Source: Deltaproteobacteria bacterium UBA1386 (GTDB lineage Bacteria; Desulfobacterota; Syntrophorhabdia; Syntrophorhabdales; Syntrophorhabdaceae). From it: 64,000 bases of DNA. Positions within the stretch are counted from its first letter, which is position 1; the number at the start of each line of letters is the position of its first letter. This document shows positions 1 through 9,436 of the stretch, in pieces. The notes below the pieces were generated by a model. The model worked only from the letters and a program-made list of their open reading frames with translations. It searched no databases and was not told the origin of the DNA. The translations under genes and the position numbers were made by a program. The stretch covers positions 68,796 to 132,795 of the forward strand of contig DBQU01000049.1 in assembly GCA_002305765.1 (NCBI GenBank). Reading direction: 5' to 3'.

Positions 1-1260
1 TCGTGTAGGTCGTCGCCGGTTTCTCAAAGCTGGCTTCCATCCGACCATCTGCCTGCACATTCGTGAAGGTGTAGGCGTATGATGTCTTGCCTGCCGCATC
101 CTCTATGATCTCGCTTGTTGTGCCCTTGACCACTTTTACCCTGCTTATCACGTAACCCGTACTGGCCGTTATGGTATATGACTGGCTTCCGCCTATAGTG
201 ACCGTTGTGTCCTTACGGGGGCTGATGGTACCGCCTGTGCCCAGTCCTGTCCTGATGGTGAACTGGGACTGTTGCTTGAAAATGGCGCTGATCGTGTGAT
301 TCTCACTTACTTTCGCGAAGGTATATGTGTATGCGCTCGTTCCCGACGCTCCGGCCACAACACTTCCGTCCACCGTCAGCGCGTCAATGCCATAACCGCT
401 GGCGGCAGCTATTGTAAAAGCTTTCGTGGTGCCCCGCTCTATTTGTGACGTCCCGGGACTTATCGTACCGTTCTCGCCTGCCGAGACCGTAATGGTGAGG
501 TACTGTGGTTTCTTGAAGGTGACGCTGATCGTGTGATTCTGTGTCACGTTCGTGAAGGTGTAGGCGTACGTACTCTGGCCCGATGCCGCACTCACAATGT
601 TTCCGTCCACCGCCAGCGCGTCAATCACATAACCCTTGGCAGTCTCGGCCGTTATCGTGAACGTGACGCTCTTTCCGTTCTCCACAGTCTGGTCTGAGGG
701 GCTTATGCTACCGCCATTACCCTCTGTGGCCGTGATGGTGTGGAATTGCTTGAATGTGGCTGTGATCGAGCCGTTTGCCGCCACGTTCTGGAAGGTGTAG
801 CGCCACAAGGTCTGGCCTGATGCTGTTATGGTTTCTTTTGTTGTGCCCTTGACCACCGTCAGGGTGTCGATGACGTAGCCCTCACTGGCGGTGACGGTGA
901 ATTCCCGGCTGGCGCCGCGGCCTACGGTCTTTGCGCCGGAAGGGCTGATCGTACCGCCCGTGCCCGCGCTGCCCGTAATTGTGTAATACGTCCTCTTGAA
1001 AACGACCTCAATTTTATGATCGTCAGCCACTTTTGAGAAAGTGTAAGTGGTCCTCGACCAATCCTGAGCCGTGCCGTCCAGTATCACCTGGGCAACACAG
1101 TAGCCCGCACCGGGCTCAAAGGTGAATCTCTGATCCGCGCCGGGCTTCACCAAGGTTTTTCCGGCCGGCGTGATGCTGCCATTTCCTCCAGATACCGATG
1201 CGTTGATGACAAACTTGTAGTTGCTGAGTTTCAGGACGGAAAAGTTGGGATTGAGACTGC
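1..1260 (-). repeat. Tandem ~240-bp coding repeats
   Basis: The unit encoding YTF.NV....I...F recurs near 66, 316, 552, 790 and 1033, a spacing of about 236-250 bp. Each unit codes for an ~80-residue domain with a GSISPSG-like start. Units are diverged from one another, so the array looks old rather than freshly amplified. Confidence 0.75.
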
Positions 1261-2890
1261 CATCAACGTGGGGGAAGGTGTATATCGGCTCTGCATTGTC
1301 GTCACCTTTCCAAGATACATCACCGGTGCCGCCGACAACGATATCGCCCGTTGTCGGGTCTGTCGCCACGGAGTAGGCTCTGTCTGCACCCAGACCGCCC
1401 CAAAAGGTGTGCCACTTGCTCTTGCCGGTGGTCACGTCAAGACCGAGGATCGCCATGTCGGTAATGCCGACTGTACCGGAGAAACCATGAAGGGGATCCC
1501 CATCGCCATATTTCTTCCAGGGACCACGGACCTCTCCTACCACGTACAGCGTAGCGCCATCGCTACTCAGAGCCATCGAGTGTGGAACGTCTTCGGTACT
1601 CTTTCCGCCGCGGAACGTATGCCACTTGTAGCCGGCCTCGTTGTTCATTTTCATGACGACGAAGTCGTAGTCGGGGACAGGCACTGTGTGTTCAGCTACC
1701 GGGCTGACGTCCCGCACCGACCAATTGGACTGGCTGTATCCAGCGAGGAAGTACTTGTTGTTACCATCCACCGTTACCGCCGTGGCCCAGTCGTCGTCTG
1801 TACCACCGAAAAAGGAATGCCAGTGATACTCAAGATCGCTTCTGGCGAGTCGGGCGATGAACATATCGAAACCACCGGAATGGGAATTGCGGGGGGAATC
1901 GTTGTAGTGAACATGGTTGTCGTAATTCCATTCCTTGCTGCTGGAGCCGGCAACAACCGGAAAACCATCCTTGTCGATGGCGATGGCCTCGCCCCAGTCG
2001 TCCGAGGCCTTGTTGCCGAGAAAGGTGTGTTTGATATACTTTCCGCTAGTGGCGTCAAGCGCCATGACCCATGCATCGTTTCCGCCCTGATAGGCCCGCG
2101 TCGGCTGGCAGAGCCTCTCGACCCTTTCCATGTTGTCGGGGTCTATTACATACCAATCCGTGTCGCTTCCTGATAATTTAGGCCAGCACCCAAAAAACTC
2201 GGCATCGGCCTTTCCCACGAGGAAGACCCGTTCTTTATCTGCGGCAATTCCGTAGACCTCTTCATTCCACTTCGATTCTCCGTGGAATGTGTGCCACAAG
2301 TAGTCACCGCTCTCAGCATTAAGGGCGAGGACATAGACATCGGTCGATAGATAGTGATTCTCGTGGCCACCGAAATTCAGGAAAGTAGTTGAGTAATACG
2401 TTATCGCCCTGGAATGTTGATTTACCGATGACTCATTGTTGGGTCCACCCCAGTTGTCCCTGCTTGTGCCCGTGATATAGAGCCTGCCATCGGCTATGGC
2501 CATACCCCTGACGCTGTCGTACTCATGTCCTCCATAGTACGTGTACCATTGGAATTTGCCGTCGGGACCGAACTTCACCACCAGAATGTCCCTGTTGTTT
2601 TCAGCGTTGCCGCTATGCGCGTGCAACGGCTGGCCGAAGTCATACTCCTGACCCGTCAACCATTTCAGACCGGACGCTGCGATGAAGGTGTTCCCATCTG
2701 CATCAACCGCAACGGCGCTTAAGCTCTCTGCTCCCGTCCTGGCCGACCCCGTGAACAAATGCCACAGATTATACGGATCCACGGCCTCTTTGCCGGACGC
2801 GCTCCGGGGGAGCGCCGGGAACAACAGCAGCAAGAGAAAAAGGGAAGTGAAGAAATAGGTGATAAAGAATCTGCTGCTCCGCTGGTTCAT
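1..2890 (-). CDS. Exported beta-propeller / bacterial-repeat protein, C-terminus cut by window edge
   Basis: An open frame runs leftward from ATG 2890 (GGGGG Shine-Dalgarno upstream) to the window edge without a stop, so at least 963 codons are present and the C-terminus is missing. Residues 1-32 form a signal peptide with a long Leu-rich core. The next ~500 residues are repeats of roughly 60-70 residues with recurring patterns such as WHTF.G...D, AVA.D..GN.F.AG and LDVTTGKSKWHTF. These resemble SBBP/PQQ-like beta-propeller blades. The rest is a tandem array of ~80-residue units built around GSISPSG..TV and YTFTNV....I...F, a bacterial repeat type common on large surface or secreted proteins. 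I infer an extracellular or surface protein. No catalytic motif is visible. Confidence 0.8.
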   Translation of the reverse strand, partial: MNQRSSRFFITYFFTSLFLLLLLFPALPRSASGKEAVDPYNLWHLFTGSARTGAESLSAVAVDADGNTFIAASGLKWLTGQEYDFGQPLHAHSGNAENNRDILVVKFGPDGKFQWYTYYGGHEYDSVRGMAIADGRLYITGTSRDNWGGPNNESSVNQHSRAITYYSTTFLNFGGHENHYLSTDVYVLALNAESGDYLWHTFHGESKWNEEVYGIAADKERVFLVGKADAEFFGCWPKLSGSDTDWYVIDPDNMERVERLCQPTRAYQGGNDAWVMALDATSGKYIKHTFLGNKASDDWGEAIAIDKDGFPVVAGSSSKEWNYDNHVHYNDSPRNSHSGGFDMFIARLARSDLEYHWHSFFGGTDDDWATAVTVDGNNKYFLAGYSQSNWSVRDVSPVAEHTVPVPDYDFVVMKMNNEAGYKWHTFRGGKSTEDVPHSMALSSDGATLYVVGEVRGPWKKYGDGDPLHGFSGTVGITDMAILGLDVTTGKSKWHTFWGGLGADRAYSVATDPTTGDIVVGGTGDVSWKGDDNAEPIYTFPHVDGSLNPNFSVLKLSNYKFVINASVSGGNGSITPAGKTLVKPGADQRFTFEPGAGYCVAQVILDGTAQDWSRTTYTFSKVADDHKIEVVFKRTYYTITGSAGTGGTISPSGAKTVGRGASREFTVTASEGYVIDTLTVVKGTTKETITASGQTLWRYTFQNVAANGSITATFKQFHTITATEGNGGSISPSDQTVENGKSVTFTITAETAKGYVIDALAVDGNIVSAASGQSTYAYTFTNVTQNHTISVTFKKPQYLTITVSAGENGTISPGTSQIERGTTKAFTIAAASGYGIDALTVDGSVVAGASGTSAYTYTFAKVSENHTISAIFKQQSQFTIRTGLGTGGTISPRKDTTVTIGGSQSYTITASTGYVISRVKVVKGTTSEIIEDAAGKTSYAYTFTNVQADGRMEASFEKPATTYT

Positions 2891-3144
2891 TAGTACCCCC
2901 TTCTGCTTTTCTCCAGGACCCTTCCTGATCGGACATTGATGATGGTTCGTCGCTGTCGCCCCTTCCGGAGAAATCCTGTTCTTGATAATGGGAATTCTTA
3001 TCGCGGGGGATATCTTTTTGAAATGGCTATGTCCCCAGATTGACTGATTTAGGGACGAACGTGTTCCTCACGGGGTGCGGGTCTCATCGGATACCATCAC
3101 GTATATCCCGGCAATCCCTAAGAGGTGCATTTAAGGAAGTGCTG

Positions 3145-3840
3145 CTACTTCTTTGTTCCGTCTGTCCAGGTTGCGCCGGTCAGGTCGGCCTCGTTGAGGT
3201 CGGTGAGGGTGAGGTCGGCGCGGGTGAGGTTGGAGCCGGCGAGGTTGGCGAAAGAAAGGTTGGCGCGGGAGATGTCCACGCCGGAGAGATTGACGCGGGC
3301 GAGGTTCGCCCGGGCCAGGGTGGCATAGGAGAGGTCCGCGGCGGTGAGATTGGCGCCGGTGAGGTCGGCGCCGGTGAGGTCTGCAAGGGCGAGGTCCGCC
3401 CTTTCGAGGTCGGTGCCCGTGAGATCGGCCTCGTTGAGGTCTGCGCCGGCAAGGTCGGCGCGGGTGAGGTTGGAGCCGGTGAGCACAGCGCGGGAGAGCA
3501 CAGCGCGGGAGATGTCCACGCCTGACAGGTTGCAGCGGGTGAGGTTGGAACCGGCAAGGTTCGCGTGAGAAAGGGTGGCCCGGTAGAAATTCGCGCGGGA
3601 GAGGTCCGCTTCGGAGAGGTCCGCTTCGGAGAGGTCGACGCCGGATAGGTTAGCCCTGACAAGCGTTGCACCCGACAGGTCCGCCGAGCGAAGGTTTGCG
3701 TGCGACAGGTCCGCGCCCTCCAGCCTGGCCCCGGACAGATCGGCCCCGGAGAGGTTGGCGCAAATGCCGTCGTCCTCGCCGTCCAGCCACTTCCTGTGCC
3801 GCCGCAATATCGTCCTGAGTTCCTTATCACTGATCTCCAT
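3145..3840 (-). CDS. Pentapeptide-repeat protein
   Basis: The protein has 231 residues. After a ~28-residue head (MEISDKELRTILRRHRKWL) it consists almost wholly of A(D/N)LS-type pentapeptides, about 38 units ending near residue 222 with a short polar tail. Such repeats fold into a right-handed quadrilateral beta-helix. Known members include DNA-mimic gyrase-protection proteins (Qnr, MfpA) and others of unknown role, and nothing here assigns a specific function. There is no signal peptide, so it is probably cytoplasmic. The start at 3840 follows GGGGAACAATTC. It stands alone between the giant exported protein and a small lipoprotein, all on the minus strand. Confidence 0.9.
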   Translation of the reverse strand: MEISDKELRTILRRHRKWLDGEDDGICANLSGADLSGARLEGADLSHANLRSADLSGATLVRANLSGVDLSEADLSEADLSRANFYRATLSHANLAGSNLTRCNLSGVDISRAVLSRAVLTGSNLTRADLAGADLNEADLTGTDLERADLALADLTGADLTGANLTAADLSYATLARANLARVNLSGVDISRANLSFANLAGSNLTRADLTLTDLNEADLTGATWTDGTKK

Positions 3841-3921
3841 GAATTGTTCCCCGTGTCAGTGTAGAATGCATCCAGCCCGATAGGTTGAACCCCTTTCCCC
3901 TCGGCCTGTGGATACCCTGTC

Positions 3922-4161
3922 CTACTGGCTTCTCTTCCACCCCTTGGCTATCAGGCAGGCATCGACCTCGTCGCAGATCCGGGTGCCTTTCCGAACGTAT
4001 TCCTTTTCCGCGACCTGGTCGCAGTACGCCTTGTCCCTGTTCCACTCCGCCTGGGTCATCCCGGGTTTCTCGTAGGCCACGAAGCAGCCGCCAAGGCCGG
4101 CCATGATCAGGATAGCCGGCACCAACCATTTCCCTTTTACCCTCCTAAGGCATGACATCAT
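3922..4161 (-). CDS. Small predicted lipoprotein
   Basis: A 79-residue protein beginning MMSCLRRVKGKW, with a hydrophobic segment and lipobox LGGC near residue 26-29. Processing would leave a ~50-residue, Cys-containing, charged mature protein. An AAGGGGG site precedes ATG 4161, which is why the longer upstream frame is not used. The mature part (EWNRDKAYCDQVAEKEY.....ICDEVDACLIAKGW) has three Cys residues. The pattern is reminiscent of small lipoproteins in which a short conserved Cys motif follows the lipid anchor. No named family recognised. Confidence 0.7.
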   Translation of the reverse strand: MMSCLRRVKGKWLVPAILIMAGLGGCFVAYEKPGMTQAEWNRDKAYCDQVAEKEYVRKGTRICDEVDACLIAKGWKRSQ

Positions 4162-4671
4162 CCCAGTTTCCCCCTTGTCTTTGGTGCTATCATCAAGACG
4201 ATGTTTCCGGCTTCGCCCACAGCATTCCAATCTCCATTTTCCCGCAATGAACACCAATTTACAAGGGATAATCTGACCGGGACAAACGAGCAACCAACCG
4301 TCCGCAGAAGTCGGGCCGTTGCCGCCCCGCCATGCCCCCGTACTCCCGGAGCAGGATAGATAACCGGCGTGCCGACATCCCCCCTAACCCCGGGGCCAAG
4401 GAAATGATAAAGATTGACAGACCACAGATACGGAAGAAGTGTCCCGGAGAATGCCCACAGGTTCGCGCATCACGTGATCTTCATGTGCGCCTTCGGCACT
4501 CGCTGGAATCATACCGGCGACGCTTACCCAACTCGCCGGCCCCCATAATAAAAACATGGCGCCACCCGGATACTTGTCAACAGCCCTCCCTGCGGCAAAG
4601 ACAGTATTCCGGCGGTCTCACACGCAAAGACAGTCCTTGTCCCAAACGATTCCCGCAACCCCTCCAGGGAT
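4162..4671. other. Intergenic stretch without convincing gene
   Basis: About 510 bp between two minus-strand genes. The open plus-strand frame at 4332-4679 has no ribosome site and a Pro/Arg/Ser-rich composition, so it is not called. No clear terminator or RNA seen. Confidence 0.5.
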
Positions 4672-5763
4672 TCATCTGAACGGGATCTGCACAGGTTCTT
4701 CACAATGAGGCCGGATAAGCATCAAGCCATCGAGACCGGGAGAATAGTATTTTTGACTGAATTCCTTTGCATCTTTCTCGGACGGAGCATCTTCATTGTT
4801 CCAGCCGACCAACCCGTACATCTTGTCATCCCTGCAAACGATCACAGGATTGATCTGGAAAAAGCTTGCCACCTTTCTGGAATACTCGGGAATGAGGAAA
4901 AAAACCCAGGACCGGGATTCCCGGTCGGGATAGACCGTAGCGCCCCATTTTCGTTTGGTGCTGTAAACACCGTCGTTGAAGAAAGGCCTGCTTCTGAGCA
5001 GGTCTACCCTCGAGAGGTCATGCTCCAGGGCAAATTTGAGCATGAAATAGTACTCGGCAGACGCGGCGCCTCTTCTGATGTATTCCTCGTCTCCGTGCAG
5101 GATTCCCGTCCTTCTGGCCAACAGGGTGTCGTTCTGTACTTCGCAGAGCACACCCGCGACACATGTGTCCCCTTCCTCGATGACCAGGAGAAAACCCTTG
5201 TCGAAGGAGTCCTTCATGTGACTGTAGGAGTCAATATCCGCAAGGTCCTCAAACCTTTTTTGAATGTGGGGCGCGTACATCTCATTGTAGAAGAGCTCGA
5301 AGTCTTTCTGGTCCTTCGAGACCCGGCAAGAGAATGTTGGCCTTTTGTCCATTCTGTTGGAGAACTGTCTCTTGTTGTGCTGAAACCGTTTCTTGATCTC
5401 AGTCCAACCGCCCGACATATCCATGAAAGAGCAAATGAGCATCTGGCTCCTGAATTGTGCCGACTTTTCAAACTTCGGCTCATAGCTCAGAGGAAGCACG
5501 GCAACGCACATGTCGATCGAGTTGGAGTGATCTCTCAGAACCCTCGGTAAAGAGGGCGTCCAGATGCGCCACTTCCTCAGAACAGCAGGGCGGTCATCGT
5601 ACATCCGAGGGAGCATATACCCCATGAGGTCCGTGTTCTCCACGAAAAGGCAGCGGAATGTCTCACCCCCGTTTCCGAGCCTTCCTTCGACGAGAGTTGC
5701 ATGGCTGATGTACCGGGATACCACCGGATAGACCTTGAGCTTGACCTTGTCGATGAGTCCCAT
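4672..5763 (-). CDS. GNAT/FemAB-like N-acyltransferase-fold protein
   Basis: A 363-residue protein from ATG 5763, with GGGGGAAG eight bases upstream. The layout (N-terminal beta-rich part, then RF.HNKR.FSNRM around residues 120-130, and later GDTCVAGVLCEVQNDTLLARRTGIL followed by RRGAASAEYYFMLKFALEHDLSRVDLLRSRPFFNDGV) resembles the C-terminal GNAT half of FemAB/BioF2-type acyltransferases. In these a small residue-rich helix binds the acyl donor and the ...YYFMLKFAL... helix supports it. The substrate cannot be told from sequence. It lies alone with ~500 bp downstream and ~340 bp upstream of non-coding DNA. Confidence 0.55.
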   Translation of the reverse strand: MGLIDKVKLKVYPVVSRYISHATLVEGRLGNGGETFRCLFVENTDLMGYMLPRMYDDRPAVLRKWRIWTPSLPRVLRDHSNSIDMCVAVLPLSYEPKFEKSAQFRSQMLICSFMDMSGGWTEIKKRFQHNKRQFSNRMDKRPTFSCRVSKDQKDFELFYNEMYAPHIQKRFEDLADIDSYSHMKDSFDKGFLLVIEEGDTCVAGVLCEVQNDTLLARRTGILHGDEEYIRRGAASAEYYFMLKFALEHDLSRVDLLRSRPFFNDGVYSTKRKWGATVYPDRESRSWVFFLIPEYSRKVASFFQINPVIVCRDDKMYGLVGWNNEDAPSEKDAKEFSQKYYSPGLDGLMLIRPHCEEPVQIPFR

Positions 5764-6100
5764 AGTTGTCTTCCCCCTTCCCCGGAACCGGGCTGTTGAA
5801 TCGACAAGAGACCCGCGGCAAGCACCGCAGGGCACAGTCTCCGCTTAACATGAAATATAGCAGACCGGAGTCGACTGTCAACGATGGGCCTCCACGGTCA
5901 CCGCCCTCAAAGGCCCGTCAATGCTATGTTTGGGACAAAGTCTTCGCCACGGAACAATCGGCCGATATGATACCACGAGGTGGTTCGTAACAAACACAAG
6001 GCAGACTTATGGGTTTGTCGCTTGCACGGCAGGTCGGAAGAAAAGAGCAACCGAAGCGAGATCCGTGTCCCTGTCGCGAGCCGCTCTCAGGACCTTCGTG
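5764..6100. other. Intergenic stretch, nothing recognised
   Basis: About 340 bp between the acyltransferase-like gene start and the aroE stop. Short open frames here lack ribosome sites and continue in other frames of the neighbours. No RNA gene or terminator with a T-run is visible. Confidence 0.5.
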
Positions 6101-6982
6101 TCAGGTCCCGCTTCCCGGGCCGGCAGGTTTTGATTGTTTCAGACAGGCGTCCCGCATGATTTCCACGGGAACATCCCGGCCCAGCCATATCGCCAGGGCC
6201 TTCGCCCCCTGCTGGACCAGCATCTCCAGGCCGTCAACGATGACCGCTCCCCTCTCGCGGGCCTTGCTCAGGAACAAAGTGGGCCGGGGTGAATAGATCA
6301 GGTCATAGACCACGGTCCCCGGCTGGATACCCCCTATCACGTCCTCAGTCACGGGGAGTTGGTCCCCTCTGGGATACATGCCCATCGGAGTGGCGTTGAC
6401 GACAAGTCGCGTCCCGGATATCATACCTCCCAGTTCATCCCAGGCATGGACCCTGAGGACATCGTGAACGGGCGTGTTCTTCCAGCTATCTGCAAAATCG
6501 GCCAGCTTTTGGGGGTTCCGTCCGAAGACGTGGACCTCGGGGCAGCCCAGTGACTGGCAGCCAACGAGGACCGACCTCGCCGCTCCTCCGTTCCCCAGGA
6601 TAACGGGGGCGATGCTCTTCCAGTTTTCCTTCATCTCCTTCAGAGGGGCCATAAACCCGAAGGAATCGTAATTGGTCCCCTTCCAGCCGCTCTCTGTCCG
6701 GGAAACGGCGTTCACCGCACCCGACAGCTTCGCCTCGGCGGTGATCTCCGTCAGGAGCGGCATAATGGCCTGCTTGTGGGGAATGGTAACGCTGAACCCC
6801 TGCACATCGATGGCCTCAAACCCGCGAAGGGCAACGGCCAGGTCCTCGGGCTTGACCGAAAAGGGGACATAGACATAGTCGGCTCCAAGATGCTCTATCG
6901 CAGCGTTGTGCATCACGGGAGAGAGTGAATGGACAATGGGGTAGCCGACAACCCCCAGTATCTTAGTCGTTCCTTTGATCAT
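6101..6982 (-). CDS. aroE: Shikimate dehydrogenase
   Basis: A 293-residue protein that would reduce 3-dehydroshikimate to shikimate with NADPH in chorismate synthesis. Substrate-site motifs are visible: SLSPVMHN near residue 17, VTIPHK with the catalytic Lys near 67-72, GAVNAV, then a dinucleotide-binding GNGGAARSV, NATPMGM, and the C-terminal EMLVQQGAKAL with the substrate-contacting Gln. The usual NTD (with the catalytic Asp) reads NYD, so the Thr is replaced while the Asp is kept. The start ATG 6982 follows GGTGGTG. The adjacent upstream Leu/Val-rich codons are not typical of the family. No other aromatic-pathway gene is next to it. Confidence 0.9.
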   Translation of the reverse strand: MIKGTTKILGVVGYPIVHSLSPVMHNAAIEHLGADYVYVPFSVKPEDLAVALRGFEAIDVQGFSVTIPHKQAIMPLLTEITAEAKLSGAVNAVSRTESGWKGTNYDSFGFMAPLKEMKENWKSIAPVILGNGGAARSVLVGCQSLGCPEVHVFGRNPQKLADFADSWKNTPVHDVLRVHAWDELGGMISGTRLVVNATPMGMYPRGDQLPVTEDVIGGIQPGTVVYDLIYSPRPTLFLSKARERGAVIVDGLEMLVQQGAKALAIWLGRDVPVEIMRDACLKQSKPAGPGSGT

Positions 6983-7167
6983 CACCACCACCAGGATCCG
7001 ATTCTGTATGTGCAACCGCTGACGAACCAGTTGAAACAACAAAATCATCCCGCACCGTACCGCGCATGTCAAGGTTTATGTGGCACCCCTCCGGCGCACC
7101 TTTCCCCGTTCTCGCGGTCCCATCACAAACGAACCGCACGGAACCATGCTCCCGGAAGCGAAATAGA

Positions 7168-7497
7168 CTACTTCCCGTAACCTCCGCTTTCGATGCGCAC
7201 GAGAACCCCATTCTCAAACGTAAGGTAATATACGAAGAGGGACGGGCCCAGATCATACGTCCACTCCTCTATCTCGACCACGTCATAGTACCCTGAGGCA
7301 AGTCCTCTGGTCACGGACCTCCGTGAGACGGAGGTTGGGGTGTCGCACCTGAGCGTGACCGTCGAGAGCCTGTCATTGACGGAGATGATGGCGCCGTTGG
7401 GGCACCTGAAGGTGTCCGACGTCGTCGCGCCCGCGAAAGTACACAGCAGGCAAAGGCAGACTGCGACAAGCACGATCTTTGAGAATGGACCTTTCAT
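7168..7497 (-). CDS. Exported DUF2845-like small protein
   Basis: A 109-residue protein with a signal peptide (residues 1-24, core VLVAVCLCLLCTFAGA, cut after ATT). The mature part has a Cys pair (FRCPNGAIISVND....VTLRCDTP) followed by EEWTYDLGPSLFVYYLTFENGVLVRIE.GGYGK. The pattern G..I..GD....V..KCG.P, then E.W.YN.G...F...L.F..G.L..I...GYG, is the signature of the DUF2845 family of small exported proteins of unknown role. ATG 7497 follows AAAGGGGGAATAAGG. Confidence 0.75.
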   Translation of the reverse strand: MKGPFSKIVLVAVCLCLLCTFAGATTSDTFRCPNGAIISVNDRLSTVTLRCDTPTSVSRRSVTRGLASGYYDVVEIEEWTYDLGPSLFVYYLTFENGVLVRIESGGYGK

Positions 7498-7766
7498 CCT
7501 TATTCCCCCTTTTACTCCGCCCCTGTGAAACATATCCAGGGGTGCATCATCATCTGCCGATACGTTTCGGAGGGGTCTTCCATGTGGGCTCCTTGTGATG
7601 ATCACAGGTGTGCGGCACGCATCTGCATATCAGCAATACTATCTCAGAGATACAAAAGTGTCAATCAGAGGCCGGAAACGGCTCTTCAATGACTGACCCC
7701 TCACGTTGCGACTGATTGAGGACGCTCCGGCCCTGGCACGCCGGTGACGCCGCGCCCCGGTGTCTT

Positions 7767-8786
7767 CTAGCGACACAGGGTGTAGCGGGAAGGAATACCC
7801 TCATCGGTGCGCAAAACGATACCATTCCCTTCGAGAAGATCGAGATGGGCAAAGACCTCCGAGACGGCCAGAAAGATCTCATCCCGCGGAAGCCCGGGGA
7901 ATACCTCTTCGACGATCTCGTATATCGTGAGATCGGGCCTCGTTCCGAAAATGTCCGCGACCTGTCCTGTTCTCGCGTTCATGAAACCCAGCAAGGCCGC
8001 TACCCTCTTCCGGGGGTTCCTCATCATCTCTCCGTGCCCCGGCAGGGCGAGTGCGAGACCCATCGCGGCCACGCGCCTCAGCGATGACGCATAGGCCTCG
8101 AGACTCCGGTACCCGGCGGGGAGCTTCGACGGTCTCTGGGCCAGAGGGTTCGACGATATGTCCTTCAGCAGGAAATCTCCCGTGAAGGCTATCTTCTCCC
8201 TGTCGTCGACCATCATGACGCACCACGGCGTGTGGCCGGGCACGTGCTCCAGCCTGAAGCGGCCCGAGGCAAGCTCGACAACCTCCCCGACCTCCAGGAG
8301 ACGGGACACCCTGACGGGGCAGGCGAACTTCTTCAGGTACTGGAAATACCGCCCGACATGGGCAACAAGATCCGCGGGCACGCCGGCACGATCAAGGAAG
8401 GTCTTCTGGAATCGTTCCTCCTCGAGGCATTCATCGTCGTAATTCTCGAGCCACCGGGCGGTATTCTCCGTGGCCCATACCTGCGCCCCGGACATCTCCG
8501 CAATGTCCGCAGCCGCACCGAAATGGTCGATATGAGGATGTGTGACAATGATGACCTCGATGTCATCGAGGGAGTAACCGAGGGGTTGAAGCTGTCCGTT
8601 CAACCCGGCGAGGCACAAAGCGCCTTTCATGGGAGCATCGATCAGCGTCGGCACGGGTCTCTCCACGAAATAGATGTTGACCTTCAAGCCGGGGACCGGT
8701 GTTGACGCCTCAAGGAGATGGATCCCGCGGCCCTTCGCAAGGTCCACGAGAACATGTTCCGCATTTTCCAGACCTGCCTCTTTCAT
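7767..8786 (-). CDS. Metallo-beta-lactamase-fold hydrolase with C-terminal helical domain
   Basis: About 339 residues. The metal site is THPHIDHFG (HxHxDH), with further ligands in PGHTPW, the Asp of FTGDFLLKD and PGHG. This gives a binuclear-metal MBL-fold hydrolase such as glyoxalase II-like or LACTB2-like enzymes. The last ~75 residues (GFMNARTGQVADIF.....TIYEIVEEVFPGLPRDEIFLAVSEVFAHLDLLE) look like the winged-helix tail that LACTB2-type proteins carry. Substrate unknown. The start is placed at ATG 8786 because a promoter-like TATAAT (8803-8808) overlaps the longer candidate starts, so this remains uncertain. Divergent from the slp-like gene. Confidence 0.85.
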   Translation of the reverse strand: MKEAGLENAEHVLVDLAKGRGIHLLEASTPVPGLKVNIYFVERPVPTLIDAPMKGALCLAGLNGQLQPLGYSLDDIEVIIVTHPHIDHFGAAADIAEMSGAQVWATENTARWLENYDDECLEEERFQKTFLDRAGVPADLVAHVGRYFQYLKKFACPVRVSRLLEVGEVVELASGRFRLEHVPGHTPWCVMMVDDREKIAFTGDFLLKDISSNPLAQRPSKLPAGYRSLEAYASSLRRVAAMGLALALPGHGEMMRNPRKRVAALLGFMNARTGQVADIFGTRPDLTIYEIVEEVFPGLPRDEIFLAVSEVFAHLDLLEGNGIVLRTDEGIPSRYTLCR

Positions 8787-8802
8787 CTCTTCGCCGGGCT
8801 CC

Positions 8803-8834
8803 ATTATACCACGCGATGCGATACCCGATGTCAA
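8803..8834 (-). promoter_or_regulatory. Candidate sigma70-type promoter for the MBL gene
   Basis: On the minus strand TTGACA (8829-8834) is followed 20 bases later by TGGTATAAT, an extended -10 (8803-8808). The spacing is longer than the usual 17, but the extended -10 compensates. A transcript would start just upstream of ATG 8786. Confidence 0.4.
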
Positions 8835-8893
8835 GGGGATTGCGCAAGCAAAGTATCTGGCTTACTCTACATCTATAGGAAACGGAGGTGAAC

Positions 8894-9409
8894 ATGGGAA
8901 AGGCAGGATGGTGTGCCATGTTGCTGGCCGGCTTGATCCTCTGCTCCTGCGTGACCCCTGTGCTGCAGCGGTCCTTCATGGACCGGGGAAAGAGGAATCC
9001 GGACCTTGCCGAACTCGTCGCCAACCCTTCAGGGCATCTCGGGCAGCTTTTCGTGTTCGGCGGTATCATAGCCTCCACAACAGTCACGAGGGAAGGCTCC
9101 CTTCTCGAGGCGGTCTACGTGCCCGTCAATCAGTACGGGAACCTCGGAAGCGAGCCTACCCCTTCACGGAGGTTCCTGGCTCTCTATCGTGAAGGTGTTC
9201 TGGATCCCGTCATTTACAGTCCGGGCAGACAGGTCACCCTTGCGGGAACATTTATGGAAACACGCCCGGGAAAGCTCGGGGAAATGGAGTATACCTTTCC
9301 CTTCTTCCAGGTGACTGAGATCTACCTGTGGCCGAAGGAACCGAAGGTGTATTATTACGTTCCCCCGCCCTATTATTCCCCGTACCCCTGGTACCGTCCG
9401 TGGTACTGA
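8894..9409 (+). CDS. Slp-family outer-membrane lipoprotein
   Basis: A 171-residue protein with a lipoprotein signal: core MLLAGLILCSC, lipobox-like LCSC with the modified Cys near residue 19. The following text (NPDLAELVANPSGHLGQLFVFGGIIAST....GSLLEAVYVPVNQYG......PSRRFLALY..GVLDPVIYSPGRQVTLAGTF) matches the Slp family of outer-membrane lipoproteins. Slp in E. coli is stress/starvation-inducible and helps in acid conditions, though the role here is not known. The C-terminus is Tyr/Pro-rich. GGAGG lies five bases before ATG 8894, which is preferred to GTG 8888. Confidence 0.85.
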   Translation: MGKAGWCAMLLAGLILCSCVTPVLQRSFMDRGKRNPDLAELVANPSGHLGQLFVFGGIIASTTVTREGSLLEAVYVPVNQYGNLGSEPTPSRRFLALYREGVLDPVIYSPGRQVTLAGTFMETRPGKLGEMEYTFPFFQVTEIYLWPKEPKVYYYVPPPYYSPYPWYRPWY

Positions 9410-9436
9410 TGGCCCCGGCACGGCAGGGGGTGTGCC

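Noticed and set aside
1268..2173. A 301-codon plus-strand frame over the giant exported gene
   Set aside because: Antisense to a frame with repeats, a signal peptide and a ribosome site.
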